A stretch of 64,000 nucleotides of DNA, from assembly GCF_000021325.1 (NCBI RefSeq), contig NC_011365.1:2074001-2138000 (forward strand), read 5' to 3'. The position numbers and the translations under genes were made by a program. Below, piece after piece: positions 8,538 to 17,063 of this stretch. This DNA is from Gluconacetobacter diazotrophicus PA1 5 (GTDB taxonomy: Bacteria > Pseudomonadota > Alphaproteobacteria > Acetobacterales > Acetobacteraceae). The number at the start of each line of letters is the position of its first letter. The stretch's first letter is position 1. Below the pieces are notes generated by a model. That model was not told the origin of the DNA and made no database searches. It saw only the letters and a list, made by a program, of their open reading frames with translations.

Positions 8538-10046
8538 ATGCCCCACGCCGAACCCGTCATCATCGGCCTGTACCTGCTGGTCCTGGCCGCCGTGTCGCTG
8601 GGCCTGTCGCGCGGCCGCCATGTCGCGGCCGACTATCTGGCCGGCCGCCACGACATGCCGACCTGGGCGATCTGCCTGTCGATCGTCGCGACCGAGACAT
8701 CGACCCTGACCATCGTCAGCGTCCCCGGCGTGGCCTATGGCGGCGGGATGGTCTTCGTCGGGCTGGGGCTGGGCTATCTGGTCGGGCGGATCGCGGTGGC
8801 GCGCATCCTGCTGCCGCTCTACATGCGGGGCGGCCCCGGGGGCAGCCTGGCCAGCGCGTATCAATATCTGGGCCACCGGTTCGGACGGGACATGCAGCGC
8901 CTGGCGGCCGGCGCGTTCCTCCTGACCCGGCTGCTGGCCGAGGGCGTGCGGCTGTTCGCCTCCACCCTGCCGATCTGCGCGCTGCTGGCGGCGGCGCACC
9001 TGCCGGCGGGGCGCATGCCGGTGCTGATCGGGCTGACGGCGCTGACCGCGCTCTATACCGCCATCGGCGGGTTGCGGGCCGTCGTGTGGTCCGACAGCAT
9101 CCAGTTCGGCGTGTATGCCGCAGGGGCCGCGTTCTGCGTCGCCCTGCTGCTGCCCCGGGATGCCGCCGGATCGCTCGACATGACATCGCTGCACGCGGCC
9201 TGGCTGGCGGGGCGGTTCGCGCTGTTCCAGCGGGGGGGCGCGATCCTGACCTCGCCCTACGCCCCGGTCACGGCGATCGTCGGCGGGGCCATCATGTCCA
9301 TGGCGTCGCACGGCACGGACCAGTTGATGGTCCAGCGGGTGCTGGCGGCCCGGTCGCTGCGCGCGGCCCAGGCCGCGATGATCGGCAGCGCCATCGTCGT
9401 CACGCTGCTGTTCGGCCTGCTGTCGGCGGTGGGGGTGCTGCTATGGCTCCGCCATGGCGGGGCATCGCCGGCGGCGCTGGGCCTGCCCTCGCCCGACGCG
9501 CTGTTTCCCGCCTTCATCGCCCGCGACCTACCGCCGGCCCTGGCGGGGCTGCTGATCGCGGGGATCGTCAGCGCGACGATGGGATCGCTGGCCTCGGCGC
9601 TGAACGCCATGACGGCATCGACCCTGTCGGACCTGCTGCCCACCCGCCTGACGCGGCGATCCGGCGCGGTGGCGCTGTCGCGGGCCATTACCGCCGCGTG
9701 GGCGGTGATGCTGGTCGTCACGGCGTCGTGCTTCTCGGCCACCGGCCAGTCGGTGGTGATCTTCGGCCTGTCGATCGCGGGCTATTCCTACGGGGCGCTG
9801 CTGGGCGCGTTCCTGCTGGGCCTGCTGGTCCGCGGCGCGCGGCAGCGCGATGCGGTCGCGGCCTTCCTGGGCACGCTGGCGATCATGACGGCGCTGATCC
9901 TGGGCGTGCATCCCGGGGGACACGCCATCGCCTTTCCCTGGCTGGTCCCGATCGGCGTGGCGGCCAGCCTGGCGATCGGCGGCGCCTGCCGCCTGCGCCC
10001 GGACCCCATCCCCACCGACCAGCCGACGGAGCGGCCGACACCATGA
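8538..10046 (+). CDS. Sodium:solute symporter (SSS/SLC5 family)
   Basis: A 502-residue polytopic inner-membrane protein with about 13 predicted helices. SSS-family features include the early DYLAGRHDMPTWA segment after helix 1, ATETSTLTIVSVPG near residue 52, and the RLLAEGVRLF and TALYTAIGGLRAVVW segments around 135 and 175. The family couples Na+ to uptake of sugars, amino acids or vitamins; the substrate cannot be read from sequence. The stop overlaps the next start by 4 bp (ATGA), so the symporter and the following serine hydrolase are likely co-translated. The hydrolase may therefore act on the transported compound or its precursor. Confidence 0.85.
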   Translation: MPHAEPVIIGLYLLVLAAVSLGLSRGRHVAADYLAGRHDMPTWAICLSIVATETSTLTIVSVPGVAYGGGMVFVGLGLGYLVGRIAVARILLPLYMRGGPGGSLASAYQYLGHRFGRDMQRLAAGAFLLTRLLAEGVRLFASTLPICALLAAAHLPAGRMPVLIGLTALTALYTAIGGLRAVVWSDSIQFGVYAAGAAFCVALLLPRDAAGSLDMTSLHAAWLAGRFALFQRGGAILTSPYAPVTAIVGGAIMSMASHGTDQLMVQRVLAARSLRAAQAAMIGSAIVVTLLFGLLSAVGVLLWLRHGGASPAALGLPSPDALFPAFIARDLPPALAGLLIAGIVSATMGSLASALNAMTASTLSDLLPTRLTRRSGAVALSRAITAAWAVMLVVTASCFSATGQSVVIFGLSIAGYSYGALLGAFLLGLLVRGARQRDAVAAFLGTLAIMTALILGVHPGGHAIAFPWLVPIGVAASLAIGGACRLRPDPIPTDQPTERPTP

Positions 10047-11215
10047 CAGACGCCATGACGGATCTTGGCCGCCGGACGATCCTGCGGGCGATGGTCGCGG
10101 CCGGAGGCGCGGGACTGGCCGCCGGATGCGCCGCCGCCCCCGCCCGCCCGTTCGCCCCGGTCGACCGGCTGGTGGACCGTGCGATCGCGGACAGGCAGAT
10201 TCCCGGCGCGGTCGTCGTCATCGCGCATGGCGGGGCGATCGTCCATCACCAAGCCTATGGTAGGCGTGCCCTGCTGCCCACGGCAGAGCCGCTGGACGAG
10301 GGCACGCTGTACGACATGGCGTCGCTGACCAAGCCGGTGGCGACCACGGTCGCGGCCATGCAGTTCTTCGAGGCCGGGGCCTTCCGGCTGGACGACCCGG
10401 TCTGCCGGTACCTGCCGGATTTCGCACGCAACGGCAAAGCGGACATCACGATCCGCCACCTGCTGACCCATTATTCGGGCCTGCCGCCCGACCTGGACCT
10501 GTCCACATCCTGGACCGGCAAGGACGAAGCCGTGCGCCGCGTGATGGACACGCGCCCCGACCACCCGGCGGGCGAGCGGTTCGTCTACAGCGACATCAAT
10601 TTCATCACGGTGGGGCTTCTGGTCGAACATCTGTCGCACCAGCCCCTGGACCGCACCGTGCAGGAACGCGTGCTGGACCCGCTGGGCATGACCCATTCGC
10701 GCTTCCTGCCCCCCGCCGCATGGCGCCCCGCCATTGCGCCGACCCAGTTCGATGCGGACGGGGTCATGCTGCGCGGAATCGTCCACGACCCGACGGCGCG
10801 GCGGATGGGCGGCGTGGCGGGCCATGCCGGCCTGTTCTCCAACGCCGCCGACATGAGCATCTACGCCCAGGCGCTGCTGGACCGGCGGGCCGGACGGCCC
10901 AGCGCCTATCCGCTGAAGCCCGAAACCCTGGTATTGATGACCACGCCCCAGCAGCCCGCCGGCAAGCCGGACCTGCGCGGCATCGGGTGGGACATCCGCA
11001 CCCATTATTCCACGCCGCGCGGCGATATCTTCCCCGTGGGCTCGTTCGGCCATACCGGATTCACCGGCACGTCGCTGTGGATGGACCCGGCCAGCGACAG
11101 TTTCGTGCTGATCCTGACCAACCGGGTGCACCCCAGCGGCGGCGGCGGCCGCGGCATCGTGCGCCTGCGCCACGATGTCGCCACCGAAGCCGCGCGAATC
11201 CTGCTGGCGACGTAA
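10043..11215 (+). CDS. Tat-exported serine hydrolase (class C beta-lactamase / esterase family)
   Basis: A 390-residue protein. The N-terminus has a twin-arginine signal (DLGRRTILRAMVAAG) ending in a lipobox-like LAAGC, so it is probably a periplasmic lipoprotein. The beta-lactamase fold has the catalytic SxxK as SLTK (about residue 94), the YxN-type motif as YSD followed by IN, and a C-terminal HTGFTG in place of KTG. Such proteins include esterases, D-aminopeptidases and penicillin-binding-like hydrolases; true beta-lactamase activity is not implied. It is translationally coupled to the upstream SSS symporter. Confidence 0.85.
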   Translation: MTDAMTDLGRRTILRAMVAAGGAGLAAGCAAAPARPFAPVDRLVDRAIADRQIPGAVVVIAHGGAIVHHQAYGRRALLPTAEPLDEGTLYDMASLTKPVATTVAAMQFFEAGAFRLDDPVCRYLPDFARNGKADITIRHLLTHYSGLPPDLDLSTSWTGKDEAVRRVMDTRPDHPAGERFVYSDINFITVGLLVEHLSHQPLDRTVQERVLDPLGMTHSRFLPPAAWRPAIAPTQFDADGVMLRGIVHDPTARRMGGVAGHAGLFSNAADMSIYAQALLDRRAGRPSAYPLKPETLVLMTTPQQPAGKPDLRGIGWDIRTHYSTPRGDIFPVGSFGHTGFTGTSLWMDPASDSFVLILTNRVHPSGGGGRGIVRLRHDVATEAARILLAT

Positions 11216-11309
11216 CGGGCCCCGGTCACGCAGTGTTTTGCGCCCGCCCGGCATCCCGCGACGACGCTGGCGCGTAACACCGCCATACCCGCCACGACGG
11301 AGATCCGGC

Positions 11310-11846
11310 ATGGCCCCAGACACGGACACAGACACGGGCAAGGACACACTGCCGCCCCCGCCCGGCTTCATACCCATGCCTGAACCCTTTCCCGGCGGGT
11401 TCAACACCGCAAGCGGCGGCTTCCTGGTGGGGTTGGAAGCCGGTGAACTGATCGGGGGGTTTCGGGTCACGACCGCATTCTGCAACCGGGGCGGGATCTG
11501 CCACGGGGGCAAGCTGGCCACCGTCTGCGACGTCTATCTGGCGCTGGCCGCCCTGTTCCGCGAGGATCTGCGGACCGATTTCCTGCCCACCGTGTCGCTG
11601 GGGCTGGATTTCCTGACGCCGGTCGCGCACGGCGCCTGGGTCGAACTGCGGTCGGAAACATTGCGCATCACACGCAGCCTGGTCTTCGTCCAGGGCCTGG
11701 CAACCGTCGAGGGCACACCGGCCGTGCGCGCCAACGCAACCTACCACCGCACGCCGCAGCGCCCCGATGCCGCCCCTGATACCGGGGCGATGCTGCGCGC
11801 CCTGCTGGACCATGCCATACCCGCCCGGGGCGGGGTTACGCCGTAG
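11310..11846 (+). CDS. PaaI-type hotdog-fold thioesterase
   Basis: A 178-residue cytoplasmic protein. The central part (about 60-165) fits the hotdog thioesterase family: FCNRGGICHGGKLATVCDVYLALA carries the HGG motif of PaaI/YdiI-like enzymes, and a later stretch ending LGLDFLTPV is the substrate-channel strand. It should hydrolyse acyl-CoA or aryl-CoA esters; the substrate is unknown. The ATG at 11310 has a weak CGGAG site. Its 3' end overlaps the convergent acyltransferase gene by 11 bp. Confidence 0.75.
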   Translation: MAPDTDTDTGKDTLPPPPGFIPMPEPFPGGFNTASGGFLVGLEAGELIGGFRVTTAFCNRGGICHGGKLATVCDVYLALAALFREDLRTDFLPTVSLGLDFLTPVAHGAWVELRSETLRITRSLVFVQGLATVEGTPAVRANATYHRTPQRPDAAPDTGAMLRALLDHAIPARGGVTP

Positions 11847-13104
11847 GGCCCGAGACCCGCAACGCCGGCGCCCCCTCGACCGGCGTCCCCCCGGCCGGAA
11901 CGACCGGAGCAGGACGCGTTTCCCGATTCATGAAGGGCCGTTCCACAAGGATATAATACGCCAGACCGGCGACCCATACCGAAGGAAACAGGATCATCGC
12001 ATCCACGGCCCACCAGGGCACGACCGATTCCAGCGGCAGATGATGCAGAACCAGCCGCTCGATGGCTTCCATCAGCGGCACATGCACCAGATAGATCGAA
12101 TAACACATCGTCCCGGTCAGGCAGATCCACGAATTCGCAAAGATCCTCCGGCATCGTCCGCCATACATGGCACCCAGCATCACCAGGGCGCAGGCGACGA
12201 TCGCAGCGGCCTCCAGCCCGCTATAGGGCACGGCCTGCCGCGCTTCGGCATTGACCCGGGTAAATGCCAGCCCGACCAGCAGGAACAGGACGATGCCCAC
12301 GGCAAAAACCAGGTCGAACCGGCGCGGGCTGGTCCGCATGGCGTAACCATAGGTCTGGACAAGGTCGGCGACAACGATTCCCATGACGAAATAAGGAAGA
12401 TGTGCAAAAACGCCATAGCGGAACCGCCCGTCGAACGGGAACACGCTATGGACGTACCCCAAAACCGCGACATACAGCACCATGGCCGTCATCGTCGCCG
12501 CGATCCGCGACGGCCCCATGGCCCGGTAGATCCACATCATAAGGGGAAACAGCAGGTAGAACTGCACCTCGACCTCCAGCGACCACAGCGGAGGAATGAA
12601 CATCGAGGACGCATTCCAGACGATTCCGTGAACATAGAACAGGCTGGCCAGGAAACTCTCGGTCGGAGAAATCACCCATGCATGGTTGGCGTGAACGAAA
12701 TCCAGGAACACGGGAATGCTGAACAGGACAAGCGCAATGATGTAGGGCGGATAGATCCTGTGAATACGGCGGTAGTAGAATTTGCCCAGTACGATCCGGC
12801 GATCGGGCTGGCTCAGGAACGGTTTTGCGATGATCAGTCCGCTGATCATGAAGAACAGGACGACCCCGATCTCGCCATGTGGCAGGAACCGGTACAGCGA
12901 TCCCGTGTTCCGCCCGGTGGGATCGATCCAGTCGCCATGGCGCACCATCCGCAATCCCCCATGCCACAGCAGGACCGAAGCGACGGCCAGGCAGCGCAGC
13001 CCGTCGATCTGGGGGTTGTATTTCGTGTCGTCCTTCGGACGCCTGTACAGCGCCGGTATCGTGCCGATCAGCCGACCCAGGTTTGAAACGACTCTTTCGA
13101 ACAT
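11836..13104 (-). CDS. Acyltransferase 3 family membrane protein (OafA/YrhL-like)
   Basis: A 422-residue protein with about ten transmembrane helices and the acyltransferase-3 opening NPQIDGLRCLAVASVLLWHGG, including the conserved His of the first helix. A second motif, GEIGVVLFFMISGLIIAK, matches the family SGFLI region. These proteins transfer acetyl, succinyl or other acyl groups to surface polysaccharides or lipids. It follows the GH16 gene by 45 bp on the same strand, which suggests a two-gene operon for modification of an exopolysaccharide. The Pro/Ala-rich C-terminal 25 residues look unstructured. Confidence 0.85.
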   Translation of the reverse strand: MFERVVSNLGRLIGTIPALYRRPKDDTKYNPQIDGLRCLAVASVLLWHGGLRMVRHGDWIDPTGRNTGSLYRFLPHGEIGVVLFFMISGLIIAKPFLSQPDRRIVLGKFYYRRIHRIYPPYIIALVLFSIPVFLDFVHANHAWVISPTESFLASLFYVHGIVWNASSMFIPPLWSLEVEVQFYLLFPLMMWIYRAMGPSRIAATMTAMVLYVAVLGYVHSVFPFDGRFRYGVFAHLPYFVMGIVVADLVQTYGYAMRTSPRRFDLVFAVGIVLFLLVGLAFTRVNAEARQAVPYSGLEAAAIVACALVMLGAMYGGRCRRIFANSWICLTGTMCYSIYLVHVPLMEAIERLVLHHLPLESVVPWWAVDAMILFPSVWVAGLAYYILVERPFMNRETRPAPVVPAGGTPVEGAPALRVSGPTA

Positions 13105-13149
13105 CTTCTGCGTCCTTGAAACAAGACGGACCTGAAAACCTGGGTCGTC

Positions 13150-14013
13150 CTAATGCGCCTGTCCCACCAGGCAACGGGCGAACGCGGCGGGATCGGCGGC
13201 CGGATAGACGCGGGCGTAATCCACCTTCATGATGGCCGGATTCAGGGTCTTGTCGATCGGCCAGCCCGAACCGAGCGCCAGGTTGATCAGGAACATGAAC
13301 GGCGACCGGTGTTCCGGCGGGGTCGGACTGCGCCAGATTTCCTTGCGATCGAGGTAGAAGGTGATCCATCGCGGTGTGACCAGCGTGCCGTAGGTATGGA
13401 AATCATCGACCAGGGAATGGGCCGGCACCTTGATGATCGTCCCGGCACCCCCGTCCGGCTGTGACGACCGCCCGTGCCAGACATGGACCGTGGTGTGAAA
13501 CCCGTCGGTGAACTGGCCATAATATTCGATCGTGTCGATTTCGACGGTCGGCAGCATCCAGTCCTTCGGAGCCGATTCGTTCAGCCATGTCCCGACCCAT
13601 GTACCGGGGCCGGGCGGCAGTTTCATGCGGGTTTCGAAATATCCGTACATCGCCGTGAAGCCGTTGCCGGCCCCGTCCGCCGACGCCAGCAGGCCGGCCG
13701 TCCAGCGCCCGGCGGCATCCTTGCGCGCCGCGATCGACAGGATACCGTCATGGACGGAAAAGGCGGAGCCCGGGCCGGGATCGGTAAACCGCGCATCCCC
13801 GAAATCCCCTCCCCACGGGGTATGGGTGATCCAGCGCGCCCCCCCCAACTGCCAGGCCGAGAGCCGGAGGTCATCGAACTCGTCATGAAAGACCGGCATC
13901 TCGCCGCAAAGCCGCAGACCGCCGGCCGAAGCGGCCCGGGCCGCCCCCCCGGCCATGACCAGGCAGACCAGACAGGCGATCACGAGAACATGAGATGGAC
14001 GGAACCCGGTCAT
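13150..14013 (-). CDS. Secreted GH16 beta-glucanase-like hydrolase
   Basis: A 287-residue protein with a Sec signal peptide (VLVIACLVCLVMAGGAARA, about 1-28) and a concanavalin-like GH16 domain. The catalytic signature E-x-D-x-x-E is present as VEIDTIEYYG near residue 157, with both Glu in place. HDEFDDLRLSAWQ near residue 43 is the typical GH16 opening. GH16 enzymes cut beta-1,3/1,4-glucans and related exopolysaccharides such as succinoglycan. Pairing with an acyltransferase suggests trimming or export-linked processing of a self-made polysaccharide. Confidence 0.88.
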   Translation of the reverse strand: MTGFRPSHVLVIACLVCLVMAGGAARAASAGGLRLCGEMPVFHDEFDDLRLSAWQLGGARWITHTPWGGDFGDARFTDPGPGSAFSVHDGILSIAARKDAAGRWTAGLLASADGAGNGFTAMYGYFETRMKLPPGPGTWVGTWLNESAPKDWMLPTVEIDTIEYYGQFTDGFHTTVHVWHGRSSQPDGGAGTIIKVPAHSLVDDFHTYGTLVTPRWITFYLDRKEIWRSPTPPEHRSPFMFLINLALGSGWPIDKTLNPAIMKVDYARVYPAADPAAFARCLVGQAH

Positions 14014-14209
14014 GACGCCCCTTTCGCTGCCCGCTTCAAGACACGCGCCGACGACGACCCGAACGCGCCGCGCGGATGCTCCACGGGCCTAACCCTCCGA
14101 ACCCCGCCCGGTTCCACCCCCACCCCGCCCCACCGAAACCCACACGAAAAAAAATGAACCGGAGGGGGTTGCCGTTTCCCCAGCACTCGGTTAAACAGCG
14201 CCCCAAGCG

Positions 14210-14286
14210 GCACCCGTAGCTCAATTGGATAGAGCACCAGACTACGAATCTGGGGGTTAGAGGTTCGAGTCCTTTCGGGTGCGCCA
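14210..14286 (+). tRNA. tRNA-Arg (anticodon ACG)
   Basis: A 77-nt cloverleaf with encoded CCA. The acceptor stem pairs GCACCCG with CGGGTGC, the anticodon stem CCAGA pairs with TCTGG around the loop CTACGAA (anticodon ACG), and the T-arm is GAGGTTCGAGTCCTTTC with loop TTCGAGT. An A34 (ACG) tRNA-Arg is normally deaminated to inosine to read CGN codons. An MFS gene and an insertion sequence lie directly downstream. Confidence 0.97.
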
Positions 14287-14446
14287 TTCTCCTTTTAAAG
14301 TTTTCCAAAATTAGCGGTTTCGGCCGGTAAGCGACTGTGTGCTTGCGAACTCGTATAGTCGCATGCCGCCCCGCCGGAATTACCGGACACACGCCATCCT
14401 CGCGCTATCAGGGCCTGAAGATGGGCGGGGCATCCCACCCCGTTCT

Positions 14447-15754
14447 CTACCCCCGGAACCGGCGTTGCAACTGGAAGAGGTGGACCGCCGGCCAGAAGCT
14501 GAGGATGGCGGCCACCAGCAGCGACATGCGCAGGGCGTTGATGCCGAAATGCGGCGTCAGCATATCGCTGATCCAGCCGAAGAGCGGGGGGCCGAGCCCG
14601 ATACCGATTGCGTTGGCGAGCAGCGCATACAGCCCCACCGCCGCCGCGCGGCGATGTGCCGGCACGATGCTCGGGATTGCTCCGTAGATCGGGCCGGTGC
14701 AAAAAGCCGAGATCGTCGCACTCAGCACCAGCATCGTCAGCGAGAGATCGAGCGAGTGCGTCAGCACCTGGACGATCTGGAAGGGCTGGGAGACGAGGTA
14801 GGCCCAGAAGACGAAGCGCATCGCGCCGCCGAAACCGGTGCGTCTTGCTACCCGGTCGGCGATCGGTCCGCCGATGAAGGTCCCGACGACGCTCGCGATT
14901 CCGATCCCGAGGCCGAACCACGTACCGGCCTGGCCCGCCGTCAGGCCGAAGGACCGCATATAGAAGGAAACGCCCCACAAGGTGACGCCGTAGCTCACGA
15001 CCTGGCTGGTGACACCGTAGAGGAGCAGGTCGCGCAACGGCCGGTTGGCGAGCAACGTGAGCCAGGATTCCCCGCCCCGGCTCGCCCGCGGTATCCGCGG
15101 CTCGCGGACGAACAGCAGCATCAGGATCGCGACCGGAACCCCTGCAAGCCCGACGGCCGCGAAGGTCGCGCGCCAGCCGATGTGCTCGACCAGATAGCCA
15201 CCACCCGCCAGCCCGATGATATAGCCAAGATAGGACACGCCGTAGGAGATCGCGAACGACGTGCTGCGCTTCGCGGGGGTCGAATACGCCGCATTCAGGG
15301 CTGCGGAGGAGGGCGAGAACGCCGCCTGCCCCAGTCCCACGCAGACGCGGGTGGTCGCCATGGCGGCGATTCCATGCGTGCGTCCCATCAGGGCGGTGGC
15401 GACACTCCATAGTGCAATGCCGATCGACGCCATGCGCGCGGCGAAGCCGCGATCGGAGATCAGGGCGAAGGGCAGGATCATCACGCCGTAGAGCAGCGCG
15501 AAGGCGGTCCCGCCCAGCAGGCCGACCGTCGCGTCCGAGAGATGAAGGTCGTGCTTGATCGCGTCGTTGGCGGTCGAGAAGACGAACCGGTCGATGAAGT
15601 CGAGCATGCCTGCCACGCCGAGCAGCAGGGTGACGGTGAGCGACCAGCCCCGCGCGGGAGGAACGTCGGAATGCGCCTCGGGGCCGGTTGCATTCATACC
15701 CTGCGGCCCATCGCCCACATGCTCCGAGCCTGAGGGAACGGGTCTCAGGTCCAT
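14447..15754 (-). CDS. MFS transporter
   Basis: A 435-residue major facilitator with 12 predicted helices. The loop 2-3 motif is present in altered form (ALISDRGFAARMASIGIALW) and a family-typical GGPIADRVARRTG sits at the matching place in the second half. The overall pattern resembles spinster-like/metabolite:H+ transporters such as those of sphingomonads; the substrate is unknown. An internal ATG at 15697 (residue 20) has a better upstream GC-rich AGGG site and may be the true start. It lies between tRNA-Arg and an IS element, so it may be part of a transferred segment. Confidence 0.8.
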   Translation of the reverse strand: MDLRPVPSGSEHVGDGPQGMNATGPEAHSDVPPARGWSLTVTLLLGVAGMLDFIDRFVFSTANDAIKHDLHLSDATVGLLGGTAFALLYGVMILPFALISDRGFAARMASIGIALWSVATALMGRTHGIAAMATTRVCVGLGQAAFSPSSAALNAAYSTPAKRSTSFAISYGVSYLGYIIGLAGGGYLVEHIGWRATFAAVGLAGVPVAILMLLFVREPRIPRASRGGESWLTLLANRPLRDLLLYGVTSQVVSYGVTLWGVSFYMRSFGLTAGQAGTWFGLGIGIASVVGTFIGGPIADRVARRTGFGGAMRFVFWAYLVSQPFQIVQVLTHSLDLSLTMLVLSATISAFCTGPIYGAIPSIVPAHRRAAAVGLYALLANAIGIGLGPPLFGWISDMLTPHFGINALRMSLLVAAILSFWPAVHLFQLQRRFRG

Positions 15755-15841
15755 CGTTCGGACGGCCTGCGGTTATTCGATGTCATGATCGCCTCCATCT
15801 TGGTGCATGGCTGGAATCAGTAGATTCGCACAAGATGCCAC

Positions 15842-16924
15842 TCACCTGCTACGGGCGACCGGAGCCCGCCTGGCGTCCCGGGCATTCAGCCATGACGGGC
15901 CTTCGTTCATGCCGACGTAGGTGTTTTGTCCCGGGATTTGGTGGTGCGGATTATGTATGAACCGTGATGGTTCTTTTTCCCACTGCTGACAAATGAATTC
16001 ATATGGAGTGAGGCCGCGCAGGGTCTTGAGCCTGCGGGCGAAATTGTAGGCGGTAACGAAGTCGGCGAGGTGTTGACGCAACTGGTCATGTGTTTCGTAG
16101 TAGAAGCGCTTGACGGTGGCGTCCTTGATCGTGCGGTTCATCCTCTCGACCTGGCCATTCGTCCAGGGATGTCGCGGCTTTGTCAGTCGATGCTCGATAT
16201 CGAGATCAGCACAGGCCAGTTCAAAAGAGTGGCACCGGAACAGGACACCATCCGCCCGCATGGCCTTGATGTCTTCGGGTGTCCATCCATTGCCGGCCGG
16301 ATCGGTAAAATGCGTGCCGTTATCGGTCAGCACGGTATGGATGCGGTAGGGAACCGCAGCGGCCAGAGCACGCAGGAAGTCACCGGCAACGCGACGTGTC
16401 GCTTTCTCGTGCAATTGGACAAAAGCGAATTTCGAGGTCCGGTCGATCGCCACCAGAAGATAAAGGCGCCCCATTTCAGTGCGGACTTCAGCAATGTCGA
16501 TGTGAAAATAGCCGATCGGACAACTCTTGAACTTCGACCGTTTTGGTTTGTCGCCTTCGGTCTCGGGCAGGCGGCTGATCCCATGGCGCTGAAAACAACG
16601 GTGCAGGGAAGATCGCGTCAGATGCGGGATCGTCGCCTGAAGCGCATAAAGGCAATCATCAAGAGGCAGCAGGGTATGGCGACGGAAGGCCACAACGATC
16701 GCTTCTTCTTCGGTCGACAGGATGGTTGAGGATGCGACCTTCGGACCGGTGCGTCGATCCGACGTATCGGTCCGCCCCTTCCATTTGGCGACCGTCTTCG
16801 GGTTGATCCCGTAGCGTTTCGCCAGAACCCTCAGGCTCTCTTGACTATGTTGTATCGCTCGACGGACTGCCGCTGTCGTCGTGGCGCTTCCGTGGTGAAC
16901 CTGGCCCATAGCGCATCCTTCCAC
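15842..16924 (-). CDS. IS481-family transposase
   Basis: A 360-residue frame. The N-terminus has a helix-turn-helix (LRVLAKRYGINPKTVAKW, about 32-49). The DDE integrase core has the first Asp in FHIDIAEVRTE, the second in VLTDNGTHFTD and the Glu in WTNGQVERMNRT. These residues are intact, so it is probably active. The element itself ends at 15922 and contains no stop. The frame therefore continues about 26 residues into flanking DNA (from about YVGMNEGP), which is not part of the native transposase. Confidence 0.93.
   Translation of the reverse strand: MEGCAMGQVHHGSATTTAAVRRAIQHSQESLRVLAKRYGINPKTVAKWKGRTDTSDRRTGPKVASSTILSTEEEAIVVAFRRHTLLPLDDCLYALQATIPHLTRSSLHRCFQRHGISRLPETEGDKPKRSKFKSCPIGYFHIDIAEVRTEMGRLYLLVAIDRTSKFAFVQLHEKATRRVAGDFLRALAAAVPYRIHTVLTDNGTHFTDPAGNGWTPEDIKAMRADGVLFRCHSFELACADLDIEHRLTKPRHPWTNGQVERMNRTIKDATVKRFYYETHDQLRQHLADFVTAYNFARRLKTLRGLTPYEFICQQWEKEPSRFIHNPHHQIPGQNTYVGMNEGPSWLNARDARRAPVARSR
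15916..15921. repeat. Left target-site duplication CGTAGG of the IS481 element
   Basis: CGTAGG directly abuts the left inverted repeat and is repeated immediately outside the right one at 16966-16971. This marks the insertion point exactly. Joining the flanks through one copy rebuilds the pre-insertion sequence. Confidence 0.85.
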
Positions 16925-16965
16925 TCATGTGAAAATAATGCACCACCAAATCCCGGGACCAAACA
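15922..16965 (-). mobile_element. IS481-type insertion sequence, complete (1044 bp)
   Basis: Terminal inverted repeats of 26 bp differ at one position only. The outer part reads TGTTTTGTCCCGGGATTTGG at the left end and TGTTTGGTCCCGGGATTTGG, inverted, at the right. The copy is bounded by a 6-bp direct repeat CGTAGG at 15916-15921 and 16966-16971, the expected target-site duplication. A single transposase gene fills the element. The clean duplication points to simple transposition without later deletion. Confidence 0.93.
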
Positions 16966-17063
16966 CGTAGGTCAGCAGAACATCCGGCCTGTCCGGCCGT
17001 CGGTGGGACGCCGACGGGATGGGGACAACCGGCAACCGTAAAAATCGGTCACCGGCCGGCAGA

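Noticed and set aside
15842-15921. C-terminal extension of the IS481 transposase
   Set aside because: It lies outside the element and is flanking DNA; not counted as native transposase.
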